Shown here: piece after piece, positions 42,291 to 50,543 of the stretch
Numbering within the stretch: the stretch's first letter is position 1
Layout of the letters: every line of letters starts with the position of its first letter
From: Lachnospiraceae bacterium UBA7196
Lineage (GTDB): Bacteria; Bacillota; Clostridia; Lachnospirales; Lachnospiraceae
NCBI GenBank assembly: GCA_002490835.1
Contig: DKUU01000020.1
Coordinates: 6,910 to 70,909 of the forward strand
DNA length: 64,000 nucleotides
Reading direction: 5' to 3'
Notes under the pieces: model-generated
What the model saw: only the letters and a program-made list of their open reading frames with translations
Told to the model about the DNA's origin: nothing
The model's database searches: none
Translations under genes and position numbers: made by a program

Positions 42291-42315
42291 GAAATCTTTA
42301 AGGTTAGGAGGAAGT

Positions 42316-44448
42316 ATGGCAGAAGAATTCAACACAGACAGTATGCTAGACATGTTTTTGTACGAGAGCGGCCAGCTTTTGGAAAAACTGGAAGGCATCA
42401 TATTAGAAAAACAGGATGCAGACTGCTTTGATGATTCCGATATCAATGAGATCTTCCGTGTCATGCACACCATCAAAGGTTCCTCAGGCGTTTTGATGTA
42501 TGAGAACATTACCAAGGTAACCCATAAACTGGAAGATGTATTTTACTACCTGAGAGAATCCCATCCGGACGACGTACCGCACATGGAACTGGTGGAGAAG
42601 GTACTTGCCGTGTCAGATTTTGTGACAGGGGAGCTTGACAAACTCAAGAGCGGAGAGACCCCTGATGGTGATGAAAAGCAGCTTGTAGAGGATTTGGACG
42701 AGTTTCTTAGCCGCCTGAAGGGCGAGATCAAGAAACAGGGCATCGAGATGCCGCAGGCGAACAGGCATGTGGAGCCGACGCAGTTCTACATCACGCCCGT
42801 GGCGGGGGATGACAGTCATTTTTATCGGATTTCGATCCATTATCGAAGCGATACGCAGATGAGTAATCTGAGGGCGTATTCGGCTACCTATGCCCTGAAA
42901 GAGGTGGCGGAGGATCTGCTCTATACGCCGGACGACATTCTTTCCAACGAGGCCAGCGCCGATGTGATTGTAGCCGAAGGCTTTCATATGCTGCTGCAGA
43001 CGAAGAGCTCCAAGGAGGAAGTCATCGCGCTGATCGACAGCTCGGAGGCGGAGGAGATCAATTTCGACGAGCTTACGAAGGAAGAATACGGCAACGCACT
43101 CGGCGAGTTTGGCAGAGAGGACGCGATGCCGGCCGCGCAGCCTGCAGAGGCGGCCAAGGCGGACGATAAAGAGGCCAAAAAGGAAGGCCCGAAGCCCGGC
43201 GACTATGTGGTCAAGACCAAGGAAGCCGGTAAAGGTAAGACGCTTGCGAAGAACCAGCCGAAGCAGCAGAGCATCATCAGCGTGAACGTGGAGAAGATGG
43301 ATGCGCTGATGGATCTGATCGGTGAGCTCGTTATTGCGGAGGCGGTGGTCTTACAGAACCCCGACCTGAAGGTGCCGGGACTGGAGCTTTCTAACTTCCA
43401 GAAAGCGTCCGGACAGCTCTCCAAGATCACTACGGAGCTGCAGGAAGTCATTATGTCGATGCGCATGATGCCGCTGACCAATGTCTTCCAGAAGATGAGG
43501 AGAATCGTCTTCGACGTGTCCAGAAAGCTTGGCAAGGATATCGAGCTTGAGGTGATCGGTGAGAACACGGAAGTGGATAAAAATATCATCGAGCATATCA
43601 CCGATCCGTTGATGCACCTTGTAAGAAACTCGGTGGATCACGGTATCGAGGAGAATGCGGCGGATCGTACCTCGATCGGCAAGCCGGCCAAAGGAAAGAT
43701 TACGCTGGAGGCCAAGAACGAGGGCGGCAAGGTTTATATCAGCGTCAAGGACGACGGCAAGGGCTTAAATAAAGAGAAATTGTACCAAAAAGCATTGGAG
43801 AAGGGCGTCATCGAGAACAAGCCGATGAACGAGTTTTCAGATAAGGAGATTTTCCGTTTTATTACGCTGCCGGGCTTTTCCACCAAGGAAGAGGTCACGG
43901 AGTATTCCGGCAGAGGCGTCGGTATGGACGTGGTGGTCAAGAACATTCAGACCATCAGCGGAAGACTCGATATCTCCAGTGTGGAGTTTGAAGGATCCGA
44001 GATGACTTTGGTGATCCCGCTGACGCTGGCGATCATCAACGGCATCGTTGTACAGGTAGGTAATTCCCCGTTTGTGATTGAGACGGCTTCGATCAAGGAA
44101 TTTGTGCGAGTGGGTGAGGATGATCTCATTCATGAACCGAGCGGCGAGGAATATATTGTGTTAAGAGGCGAATGTTATCCTTTTATCCGCCTGAACGAAA
44201 AGTATGATCTGCCTGATTCGATCAATAAGATCGAAGAGGGAATCATCGTGGTGTTAGAGCATGAAGGCAGTCAGGTATGCGTTCTGATCGATAAGCTGCT
44301 GCAGGAACAGGAGATCGTGGTCAAACCGATCCCGTCCTATGTCAGAAAGGTCAAAGGTCTTTCGGGCTGTACGCAGTTAGGAGACGGAAGCATTGCGCTG
44401 ATCCTTGATATCGCCGGACTGCTGATGCACGACGGAGAAAGGAGATAG
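42316..44448 (+). CDS. cheA: Chemotaxis histidine kinase CheA
   Basis: A 710-residue kinase with the full set of domains: P1 Hpt with His51 in VMHTIKGSSG, a P2-like region (about 145-240), an Ala/Lys-rich linker, P3 dimerisation (from about 320, VEKMDALMDLIGELVI), P4 HATPase (HLVRNSVDHGIE, DDGKGLN, GRGVGMDVV) and P5 CheW-like (about 575-705). It reads receptor state and phosphorylates CheB, the CheY-like protein and perhaps the receiver-HD-GYP proteins. AGGAGG lies just upstream. It is 3 bases from cheW. Confidence 0.96.
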   Translation: MAEEFNTDSMLDMFLYESGQLLEKLEGIILEKQDADCFDDSDINEIFRVMHTIKGSSGVLMYENITKVTHKLEDVFYYLRESHPDDVPHMELVEKVLAVSDFVTGELDKLKSGETPDGDEKQLVEDLDEFLSRLKGEIKKQGIEMPQANRHVEPTQFYITPVAGDDSHFYRISIHYRSDTQMSNLRAYSATYALKEVAEDLLYTPDDILSNEASADVIVAEGFHMLLQTKSSKEEVIALIDSSEAEEINFDELTKEEYGNALGEFGREDAMPAAQPAEAAKADDKEAKKEGPKPGDYVVKTKEAGKGKTLAKNQPKQQSIISVNVEKMDALMDLIGELVIAEAVVLQNPDLKVPGLELSNFQKASGQLSKITTELQEVIMSMRMMPLTNVFQKMRRIVFDVSRKLGKDIELEVIGENTEVDKNIIEHITDPLMHLVRNSVDHGIEENAADRTSIGKPAKGKITLEAKNEGGKVYISVKDDGKGLNKEKLYQKALEKGVIENKPMNEFSDKEIFRFITLPGFSTKEEVTEYSGRGVGMDVVVKNIQTISGRLDISSVEFEGSEMTLVIPLTLAIINGIVVQVGNSPFVIETASIKEFVRVGEDDLIHEPSGEEYIVLRGECYPFIRLNEKYDLPDSINKIEEGIIVVLEHEGSQVCVLIDKLLQEQEIVVKPIPSYVRKVKGLSGCTQLGDGSIALILDIAGLLMHDGERR

Positions 44449-44451
44449 TAC

Positions 44452-44994
44452 ATGGCTGAAGAGTTATTGAAAAATGAAGAAACAGATGAAATGGATGAGC
44501 TGATGGAAGAGGATGATTCTCAAAAAGGGATGTTCATGATATTCCAGATCGGCAAAGAGTTCTTCGGTATCAGCATCAGCTATGTGAATGAGATCATTGC
44601 GATGCAGCCGATCGCGGCGATCCCTGAGGTAGACGACTACATCAAGGGACTGATCAATCTCCGGGGCAAGATCATTCCTGTGATCGACGTCCGTACCCGA
44701 TTTAAGATGGAACCGTGCGAATATACGGACAGGACGTGTATTATTGTCATCGATGTAAAAACGACCATGATCGGTCTGATCGTGGAGAAATTGGCGGATG
44801 TGGATACGATTGCCGAAGACAATATCGCACCGCCGCCGTCTCTTGGAAGGAAAGAGCACGAGCATAACAAATATGTGTACGGGCTGGCCAGAACAGGAGA
44901 TACGGTAACGCTGCTTCTCGATCCGGAGAAGCTGATCAAACAGGATGATATCGTGGCTGTGGTAGAAGAAAGCCGTAAGGAAGAACAATCATAA
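44452..44994 (+). CDS. cheW: Chemotaxis coupling protein CheW
   Basis: A 180-residue adaptor linking receptors to CheA. A short acidic N-terminus (1-22) precedes a CheW domain with FGISISYVNEII, GLINLRGKIIPVIDVR and a conserved C-terminal strand. The acidic N-terminal extension is longer than in the minimal 150-residue proteins. It begins 3 bases after cheA and ends 15 bases before the receptor gene. Confidence 0.94.
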   Translation: MAEELLKNEETDEMDELMEEDDSQKGMFMIFQIGKEFFGISISYVNEIIAMQPIAAIPEVDDYIKGLINLRGKIIPVIDVRTRFKMEPCEYTDRTCIIVIDVKTTMIGLIVEKLADVDTIAEDNIAPPPSLGRKEHEHNKYVYGLARTGDTVTLLLDPEKLIKQDDIVAVVEESRKEEQS

Positions 44995-45009
44995 AAAGGA
45001 GAGATTACC

Positions 45010-46794
45010 ATGAAGAAGAAATTTTCAATTAGTGACATGACTGTCAAGAACAAAATTACTTTGTTTAGCGTATTGTTGCTGGGTCTGATGCTCATCATTT
45101 CGGCAGTGGGTATCTGGTCCTCCAACATGGTAAACAAGGCGCGGACGAGTCTGAACAACAGCGCACTGGCACAGTATGATGTGACGCAGGGATTTGCTGA
45201 TTTTTGTAATATCAAGGTTCGTGTGCGTAACATCCTGTTTGCCTACTACGATGATGCGGATGCGTTAAAGCAGCAGGAGCAGATGATTGAGTCCTACAAG
45301 ACGGATGCGAGAAAGTATCTGGACCTTTTCGAGAACAGAATGGGGAGTTTACCTGTAGAGATCCAGAACCAGTATCAGGAAGTGGAGGATAAGATCAATT
45401 CCTGGTATGAATCCACACAGACAGATATCGATCTGGCGAAAGCCGGCAAGGTGGATGAAGCGATCAACGATCTGATGACCAACGGCAAGGCGATCGCGGA
45501 CGATGTGGAGGAGACGCTGACGGAGCTGATCACCGCAATCGAAACAGACACCAAGGCAAAGGAAGTGACGATCCAGCAGCAGCTTACCGGACTGACCATC
45601 CTGCAGGCGGCAGTTGTGATTCTGGCAGTCCTGATCACCATCATGTACTGTCTGTTCCTGATCAAGGCGATTACCAAGCCGATGGCGAAGCTGTCCGAGG
45701 CGGCTAAGAAGATGACCATGGGCGATATCGATGTAGACTGTGAGAAAATCAACAATGACGATCTGGGCGAGCTGTTAGACGAGTTTGCACAGATGGCACA
45801 GGCGATCAAAGAGCAGACCAAGATCACGGAAGCAATCTCTCACGGCGATCTGACCAGAGAGGCGAAACCGAGAAGCGACAGGGACGTGCTGGGCAAGGCA
45901 ATCGTCAGACTGCTTTCCGAGAACAACATGACGCTGAGCAACGTAAAAGAGGCGAGCGCACAGATTACGGTCGGTTCCGAGCAGGTGGCAAATGCCAGTC
46001 AGGCATTGGCGCAGGGTTCTACCGAGCAGGCAAGCGCGATCCAGCAGGTGACCGCTTCTATGGACGAAGTGACACAGCGTACCAAGGCGAATGCGACGCA
46101 GGCAGGCGAGGCAAATGTGCTTGTTAACAATATCAAAGAAATGGCGGCATCCGGCAATGAGCAGATGAAGTCCATGATCGGTGCGATGGATGATATCAAC
46201 GCATCCTCCGAGACGATCTCCAAGATTATTAAGACGATTGACGATATTGCATTCCAGACCAATATTCTGGCTCTGAATGCAGCGGTTGAGGCAGCGAGAG
46301 CAGGCGTACACGGCAAGGGCTTTGCAGTGGTGGCTGAGGAAGTGAGAAGTCTGGCAGCGAAGAGTGCGGCTGCGGCAAGCGAGACGGCTGAGATGATCGA
46401 CGATACGATCCATAAAGTCGGCAACGGTACAAGAATCGCGCAGGATACGGCGAAGTCTCTTGACGAGATCGTAACCTCTATCGATGAGATCGTAGGACTG
46501 ATCAGCAACATTACCTCTTCTTCCAACGATCAGGCAACGGCGATCTCCCAGATCGATCAGGCGATCTCTCAGGTATCTACCGTGGTACAGACCAATGCGG
46601 CTACCAGTCAGGAATGTGCGGCGGCCAGCGAAGAGCTGTCGAATCAGGCAATCACTTTGAAGAACCTGATGGCGAAGTACCAGTTGGCGGCGGATTCTTA
46701 CAGCAACAGCTTTGTGGCCGACAACAGTATCTCCGCAGCGTCGCATGACGACGAGCCTACGATCTCTTTGGATGGCGATTATGGGAAATATTAA
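45010..46794 (+). CDS. Methyl-accepting chemotaxis protein
   Basis: A 594-residue receptor: membrane segment (about 13-33), extracellular four-helix-bundle ligand domain (about 35-190), second segment (about 193-214), HAMP (about 215-268) and a long cytoplasmic signalling domain. The hairpin tip is the highly conserved DIAFQTNILALNAAVEAARA followed by GKGFAVVAEEVR. The C-terminus ends in an acidic tail (DGDYGKY) and lacks an NWETF-type pentapeptide. It is the last gene of the operon and presumably its dedicated receptor; the ligand is unknown. Confidence 0.94.
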   Translation: MKKKFSISDMTVKNKITLFSVLLLGLMLIISAVGIWSSNMVNKARTSLNNSALAQYDVTQGFADFCNIKVRVRNILFAYYDDADALKQQEQMIESYKTDARKYLDLFENRMGSLPVEIQNQYQEVEDKINSWYESTQTDIDLAKAGKVDEAINDLMTNGKAIADDVEETLTELITAIETDTKAKEVTIQQQLTGLTILQAAVVILAVLITIMYCLFLIKAITKPMAKLSEAAKKMTMGDIDVDCEKINNDDLGELLDEFAQMAQAIKEQTKITEAISHGDLTREAKPRSDRDVLGKAIVRLLSENNMTLSNVKEASAQITVGSEQVANASQALAQGSTEQASAIQQVTASMDEVTQRTKANATQAGEANVLVNNIKEMAASGNEQMKSMIGAMDDINASSETISKIIKTIDDIAFQTNILALNAAVEAARAGVHGKGFAVVAEEVRSLAAKSAAAASETAEMIDDTIHKVGNGTRIAQDTAKSLDEIVTSIDEIVGLISNITSSSNDQATAISQIDQAISQVSTVVQTNAATSQECAAASEELSNQAITLKNLMAKYQLAADSYSNSFVADNSISAASHDDEPTISLDGDYGKY

Positions 46795-46840
46795 GAAGCG
46801 GCAGAACATAGAAAATAGAGCATGAGAGAGATGTTGGGAC

Positions 46841-46870
46841 GGCGGCTTGATGAAAGCCGCCATCCTTTGC
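46841..46870 (+). terminator. Terminator of the chemosensory operon
   Basis: GGCGGCTT (46841-46848) pairs with AAGCCGCC (46854-46861) around a 5-base loop and is followed by a T-rich stretch. Confidence 0.65.
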
Positions 46871-46891
46871 TTATTTTTGCGATAACGCCAC

Positions 46892-46920
46892 TTGACATTT
46901 TAGAAAAAAGACATTATAAT
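46892..46920 (+). promoter_or_regulatory. tRNA-Arg promoter
   Basis: TTGACA (46892-46897), a 17-base spacer and TATAAT (46915-46920) lie 18 bases before the tRNA. Confidence 0.8.
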
Positions 46921-46938
46921 AACCATTGTTGTAAAGAT

Positions 46939-47012
46939 GTGCGCTTAGCTCAGCTGGATAGAGCGTTTGGCTACGGACCAAAAGGTCGGGGGTTCGAATC
47001 CTCTAGCGCACG
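46939..47012 (+). tRNA. tRNA-Arg (ACG)
   Basis: A complete 74-base cloverleaf. The acceptor arms GTGCGCT and AGCGCAC pair perfectly, the D stem is GCTC/GAGC, the anticodon stem TTTGG/CCAAA encloses loop CTACGGA giving anticodon ACG (read as ICG), and the T loop is TTCGAAT. The discriminator is G and the CCA end is not encoded. Confidence 0.95.
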
Positions 47013-47023
47013 GTGATATTTGG

Positions 47024-47057
47024 AAAACGGGAATGCCGGTGAGGGCATTCCCGTTTT
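47024..47057. terminator. Bidirectional terminator after tRNA-Arg
   Basis: AAAACGGGAATGCC (47024-47037) and GGCATTCCCGTTTT (47044-47057) form a perfect 14-base stem with a 6-base loop and A/T tails on both sides. Confidence 0.85.
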
Positions 47058-47134
47058 CGCATGTATCGCTCTTTTCTTATGGAGATAGATGTGATACGAT
47101 AGAATCAAAAGAAGACGAAAGGGAAAATATAAAC

Positions 47135-47578
47135 GTGAGAGTGTATCTGGATAATTGCAGCTATAATCGTCCTTATGATGATCAATCTCAGATGCGTGTT
47201 CATTTGGAAACACAGGCCAAGCTTCATATACAGGATATGATAAGGGAAAAACGAATAGAGCTTGTTACATCATATATCCTAGATTTTGAGAATAGCAATA
47301 ATCGTTCCATGCAGAAAAGGATGGCAATTAAAAGATTTATGGAAGAATATGCTGCGCTTTATGTAAGTAATAGGAATGAGAATGAGATAGCTGAGCTTGC
47401 TGACTCCATAATGGAGACGGGTATTAAGGAGAAGGATGCTTATCATGTGGCCTGTGCCATGATGGCACAATGCAATTACTTTGTTACGACAGATGATCGA
47501 CTTTTGAAGTATCGGTCAGACAAAATAGCTATGGTAACGCCGGAGGAATTTATTAGAAGAATGGAGGTGGAGGATTAA
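47135..47578 (+). CDS. PIN-domain protein, likely toxin-like RNase
   Basis: A 147-residue PIN-fold protein. It starts VRVYLDNCSYNRP with the first acidic ligand, has charged helices in the middle, and carries the later acidic motifs KEKDAYHVACAM and TTDDRLLKY. PIN domains cut RNA with a metal-bound acidic site and are common toxins. I start at GTG 47135 because the frame upstream runs through the terminator and tRNA. Its stop overlaps the ATG of the next gene (TAATG), so the two proteins are made together. The acidic residues look complete enough for activity. Confidence 0.72.
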   Translation: MRVYLDNCSYNRPYDDQSQMRVHLETQAKLHIQDMIREKRIELVTSYILDFENSNNRSMQKRMAIKRFMEEYAALYVSNRNENEIAELADSIMETGIKEKDAYHVACAMMAQCNYFVTTDDRLLKYRSDKIAMVTPEEFIRRMEVED

Positions 47579-47802
47579 TGGCTAATGCGGTAAAGATTTT
47601 GGATCAGGGTTTTTCCTGTCTGGTGGATCATATGGGAGTGATTGATGCAGAATATTTTATTTCGTTGATTAAAAGAGACGATTTTGATTATACAGTATGG
47701 CAGAGGGAATATTTTGATAAAATGAAGATTGGTGAGTTCGCGAAAAAGGCATCCGCTTATGCCGATGAACATCCGTATGCGGGGAAGGCGCAGGTCTTAT
47801 AA
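47578..47802 (+). CDS. Small partner protein of the PIN gene, putative antitoxin
   Basis: A 74-residue protein whose ATG overlaps the PIN stop. It has the pattern GFSCLVDHMGVIDAEYFISL then FDYTVWQREYFD, which I recognise only as a recurring uncharacterised small protein next to such PIN genes. It has no obvious DNA-binding motif. The order, nuclease first and partner second, is the reverse of most type II toxin-antitoxin pairs. The antitoxin role is inferred from context. Confidence 0.6.
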   Translation: MANAVKILDQGFSCLVDHMGVIDAEYFISLIKRDDFDYTVWQREYFDKMKIGEFAKKASAYADEHPYAGKAQVL

Positions 47803-47811
47803 ATTGAGGTT

Positions 47812-47848
47812 ACCACCACAGTTGAATTTTCAATGTGGTGGTTTTTCT
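47812..47848. terminator. Terminator after the PIN pair
   Basis: ACCACCACA (47812-47820) pairs with TGTGGTGGT (47834-47842), followed by TTTTCT; TTGAA/TTCAA pair inside the loop. Confidence 0.85.
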
Positions 47849-47853
47849 ATGTA

Positions 47854-47949
47854 CTAATCCTCTGTTAAATCTATAAGTTTTCTCAGCTCTTTTGCTTCTT
47901 CCTCTGTAATGCCCTCCTGATAACTAGAACAAAGATAGCGATATTTACA
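47854..47949 (-). pseudogene. C-terminal remnant of an unidentified gene
   Basis: On the minus strand 31 codons encode a protein-like, charged helical tail (…SYQEGITEEEAKELRKL…) that ends in a proper stop (CTA 47854-47856). An in-frame TAA lies just before it, so no full gene exists. It points into the terminator at 47812-47848. The composition looks like a genuine protein C-terminus rather than chance; the family is not recognised. Confidence 0.45.
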
Positions 47950-48097
47950 TTATCTCCCAACGTAACGAAAGTTTCAGAGCGTTTATTATTGCAACGATTT
48001 ACTTTGTTGCGTATAAGGTCGTAATATTTTGTGGTTGATTAACATGGAACTAGAGTTTATTAAAAAGATAAATTTACATTGCTTTTAAATTTTTTTA

Positions 48098-48147
48098 TTG
48101 ACAAACTGTATATACTGTATATAATGTAATATATACAGTATATACTG
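48098..48147 (+). promoter_or_regulatory. Promoter and operators of the YtrA-like operon
   Basis: TTGACA (48098-48103) and TATAAT (48120-48125) are 16 bases apart. TACTGTATAT (48113-48122) and ATATACAGTA (48131-48140) form an inverted repeat over the -10 and start; CTGTATATA is directly repeated (48106, 48115) and CAGTATATACTG (48136-48147) is itself a palindrome. This is a typical autoregulated GntR operator. Confidence 0.7.
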
Positions 48148-48195
48148 AAGGCGCTGCCTGTGACGACAGGGAGCGCAAAATAAGGGAGGCAAGAT

Positions 48196-48567
48196 TTGAA
48201 GATCATTATTTCAAACCAGTCGGAGTTGCCGATTTATGCGCAGATCAGAGAGCAGCTCAAGGAACAGATTCTAAACGGACAGATCCCCGAGGGGGAGACC
48301 CTTCCTTCGATCCGCCAATTGGCGAAGGAGATCGGTGTCAGTGTCATCACCACCACCCGCGCGTACAGCGAATTAGAGCAGGAAGGCTTTATTGCCACTA
48401 TGCAGGGCAAGGGCAGCGTGGTGCTTGCCACGGACAATTCCCTTCTGCGGGAGCAGTATCTTCTGCGGATCGAGGAGGGGCTGAGCACGGCGATTGAGAC
48501 GGCGAAGGCGATGGGAATGTCCGGGGAGGAACTGCGGGATATCTTTAACAACTTATTGGAAACATAA
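48196..48567 (+). CDS. YtrA-subfamily GntR transcriptional regulator
   Basis: A 123-residue repressor: an N-terminal GntR winged helix (about 10-75, with LPSIRQLAKEIGVSVITTTRAY) and the short 45-residue helical tail typical of the YtrA group, which controls ABC transporter genes next to it. The start is TTG 48196 with GGGAGG 8 bases upstream. The dense operator repeats in its promoter suggest autorepression relieved by cell-wall-active compounds, as in the known relatives. Confidence 0.92.
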   Translation: MKIIISNQSELPIYAQIREQLKEQILNGQIPEGETLPSIRQLAKEIGVSVITTTRAYSELEQEGFIATMQGKGSVVLATDNSLLREQYLLRIEEGLSTAIETAKAMGMSGEELRDIFNNLLET

Positions 48568-48620
48568 GGAAAGAGAAAACCGCTGCGAATTTCGGAGAGA
48601 AGTCAGGAGGGAAGAAGAAT

Positions 48621-49469
48621 ATGGAACTATTGGAAGTAAAAAATCTGTCGAAACAATATAAAAATTTTTCTTTACAGAATATCAGCTTTACCCTGCCCAA
48701 GGGCTATATCATGGGCTATGTAGGAGCCAACGGTTCGGGAAAGACCACGACCTTAAACCTGATCACGGGCCTCCAGAAAGCAAACGGGGGAGAAGTATTT
48801 ATCGACGGGCTTTCCCGCGAGGAGGACGAGCGGGCATATAAGGAGAAAATCGGCTTTGTGGGGGACGACTGCTATTTTCCCGGCGATTTTAAGATCAAAC
48901 ATATCCGCCGCGCACTGCAGGACTTTTATCCGACCTTTTCCAGAGAGAAATTTGACGGATTTATCCGTGACTGGAAGCTGCCGGAGAATAAAGCGACCAA
49001 GGATTTTTCCAGAGGCATGAAGGTTCTGTTGATGTTTGCGTCGGTGTTTGCCAGACAGACGAAACTCCTGGTGTTAGACGAGGCGACGAATGGCCTTGAT
49101 CCGGTGATGCGGGCGGATGTGGTGAAACTGTTGCAGGAATATGTGATGGACGGGGAGCGGAGCGTGATCTTCTCTACCCATATCTTGAGCGACTTGGAGC
49201 AGATCGCGGACTATATCTATTTTATTCACGAAGGCAGGACGGTCCTCTACGAGGCGAAGGATGAGCTGATCGAGAGTTTCCTGCTGGTAAAGGGCGAGAC
49301 CGCGAAGATTCCGCCGGCACTGAAAAAGGAGCTGATCGGGGTGGATGAGAATGCCTACGGTTTTGAGGCGATCCTGCCCAGCGATAAGGCGGGGCTTTTA
49401 GGGAATGCGTTCCTTTATGAAAAGCCGACCATCGATCAGATTGTGATACACTATATCAAAAGTGCCTGA
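48621..49469 (+). CDS. ABC transporter ATP-binding protein (YtrB-like)
   Basis: A 282-residue ATPase with Walker A GANGSGKTT, signature FSRGMKVLLMF, Walker B LLVLDEATNGLDP and switch His in STHILSD. It follows the regulator by 53 bases and GGAGGG precedes its ATG. Its partner permease lies 179 bases downstream, separated by a structured spacer. The substrate is unknown; relatives respond to wall antibiotics. Confidence 0.9.
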   Translation: MELLEVKNLSKQYKNFSLQNISFTLPKGYIMGYVGANGSGKTTTLNLITGLQKANGGEVFIDGLSREEDERAYKEKIGFVGDDCYFPGDFKIKHIRRALQDFYPTFSREKFDGFIRDWKLPENKATKDFSRGMKVLLMFASVFARQTKLLVLDEATNGLDPVMRADVVKLLQEYVMDGERSVIFSTHILSDLEQIADYIYFIHEGRTVLYEAKDELIESFLLVKGETAKIPPALKKELIGVDENAYGFEAILPSDKAGLLGNAFLYEKPTIDQIVIHYIKSA

Positions 49470-49496
49470 TGAGTGATATAATATTCGCGATGGCAA

Positions 49497-49611
49497 TGAG
49501 CAGTGCACAGACGTAAGATGAAAAAATGGCAGCTTGCTGACAATTTTTTCAGATTGCGGATGTATAGGGCGAAGCCCGCGAGCGAGGAAAACCGTAGGTT
49601 TTTCGAGCGTA
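49497..49611. repeat. Structured intergenic element inside the ABC operon
   Basis: The spacer holds three stem-loops. TGAAAAAAT (49519-49527) pairs with ATTTTTTCA (49543-49551), with CAGC/GCTG inside; GGGC-GAA-GCCC lies at 49567-49577; AAAACC-GTA-GGTTTT lies at 49588-49602 within flanking GCGAG/CGAGCG. It looks like a dispersed or processed RNA element rather than random spacer; only one copy is present in this window. Confidence 0.45.
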
Positions 49612-49648
49612 TACTGCGGAGATGATATAATAAAAAGGAGAAACCAAG

Positions 49649-50335
49649 ATGAGAGCATTATATTATACGAAGATAGACTATATGTTGACGAGAAAGCAAC
49701 TGCGTATCCTGCCGCTCTTTTTCCTGTTGGCGCTGCTGATGGGCAGAAATGCGGGTGTAGGAGACATGTCCCTGCCGGTGGCGTGTGCCTATGTGCTGTT
49801 TATATCATCCATTTTTTCAACGGCGCCGTTTGCGTACTCCGGCGGGAAAAACAGGGGCTTTCTGCTGCTGTTTCCAGCGACAGTAACAGACAGGGTGGCG
49901 GGACGGTTTCTGTTCGGTTTGTCATTTATAGGGCTGCTGGGACTGTGCTGCGGCGCGATTTTTGGTGTCTGCGGGATGATGGGAGTGGAGATTCCACGCT
50001 GGACGATTGGCGTGGGGTTGTGCGAACTGGCGGTCGGGATCGTGCTGGTAACGCTGCAGAACCTGTTTTTCTTTCTGTTCGGAGAAGGAAAAGATAACTG
50101 GCAGTACCTCAATAATCTCGTGAGAACGCTGCCGGGGATCGTGATGTTTTTTGGGGCGAGTAGTATGGCAGGGATAGTGCAGGATGAGGTAGCCGCCGGC
50201 ACGCTGCCGGATCTGGAAACCGTGTCCGGAATGCTGATGCAGGCGGGCGTACTTTCCATGGCGGCGGCGCTGCTTTTGACGGTGATTGCGGCGGCGGTCT
50301 GCGCGAAGGTGATCGGCAAGCGGGATTATGCGTGA
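49649..50335 (+). CDS. ABC-2 family membrane protein
   Basis: A 228-residue protein with six hydrophobic segments (about 18-33, 41-58, 88-110, 118-140, 165-183, 200-220) and an unusually Gly-rich make-up. Position and size fit the permease subunit of the YtrB-like transporter. GGAG lies 10 bases before the ATG. Confidence 0.75.
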   Translation: MRALYYTKIDYMLTRKQLRILPLFFLLALLMGRNAGVGDMSLPVACAYVLFISSIFSTAPFAYSGGKNRGFLLLFPATVTDRVAGRFLFGLSFIGLLGLCCGAIFGVCGMMGVEIPRWTIGVGLCELAVGIVLVTLQNLFFFLFGEGKDNWQYLNNLVRTLPGIVMFFGASSMAGIVQDEVAAGTLPDLETVSGMLMQAGVLSMAAALLLTVIAAAVCAKVIGKRDYA

Positions 50336-50353
50336 GCGCCTGCAGGGTTTGAC

Positions 50354-50530
50354 ATGGAGAAAAGTATGATACCTTTTTTGCTGTACAAGAAGTTTTCAAT
50401 TGATTCCGACAAGTCACCGGAGGAGGTGCGCCGCATCATGGAGGCAGAGACGAAGCGGTCCGGCGAGAATGGCGAAGCGGAAGCTGGAAGGGATGTTTGG
50501 AAATGCGGACATATAAAATGTTGTGTGTAG
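50354..50530 (+). CDS. Small ORF, possibly a truncated gene
   Basis: An open frame of 58 codons with CAGGG 7 bases before its ATG. The first 35 residues (MEKSMIPFLLYKKFS then DKSPEEVRRIMEAE) look like the start of a real protein, while the last 20 are low-quality, ending CGHIKCCV. It may be the 5' remnant of a longer gene or a genuine small protein; it lies 18 bases after the permease stop. Confidence 0.35.
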   Translation: MEKSMIPFLLYKKFSIDSDKSPEEVRRIMEAETKRSGENGEAEAGRDVWKCGHIKCCV

Positions 50531-50543
50531 TAAATTTGGGTAC

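Larger units (their letters stand above)
47803..48195. other. Intergenic region between PIN pair and YtrA-like regulator
   Basis: This 393-base gap holds the terminator of the PIN pair (47812-47848), a minus-strand gene remnant (47854-47949), an AT-rich stretch with nothing recognised (47950-48095) and the regulator promoter with operators (48098-48147). Confidence 0.7.

Noticed and set aside
45775..46863. 362-codon minus-strand frame under the MCP gene
   Set aside because: It is antisense to the conserved receptor signalling domain and has no recognisable motif or start site.
46967..47134. Longer start for the PIN gene inside tRNA-Arg
   Set aside because: The frame would run through the tRNA and a perfect terminator hairpin; GTG 47135 begins exactly at the PIN fold.
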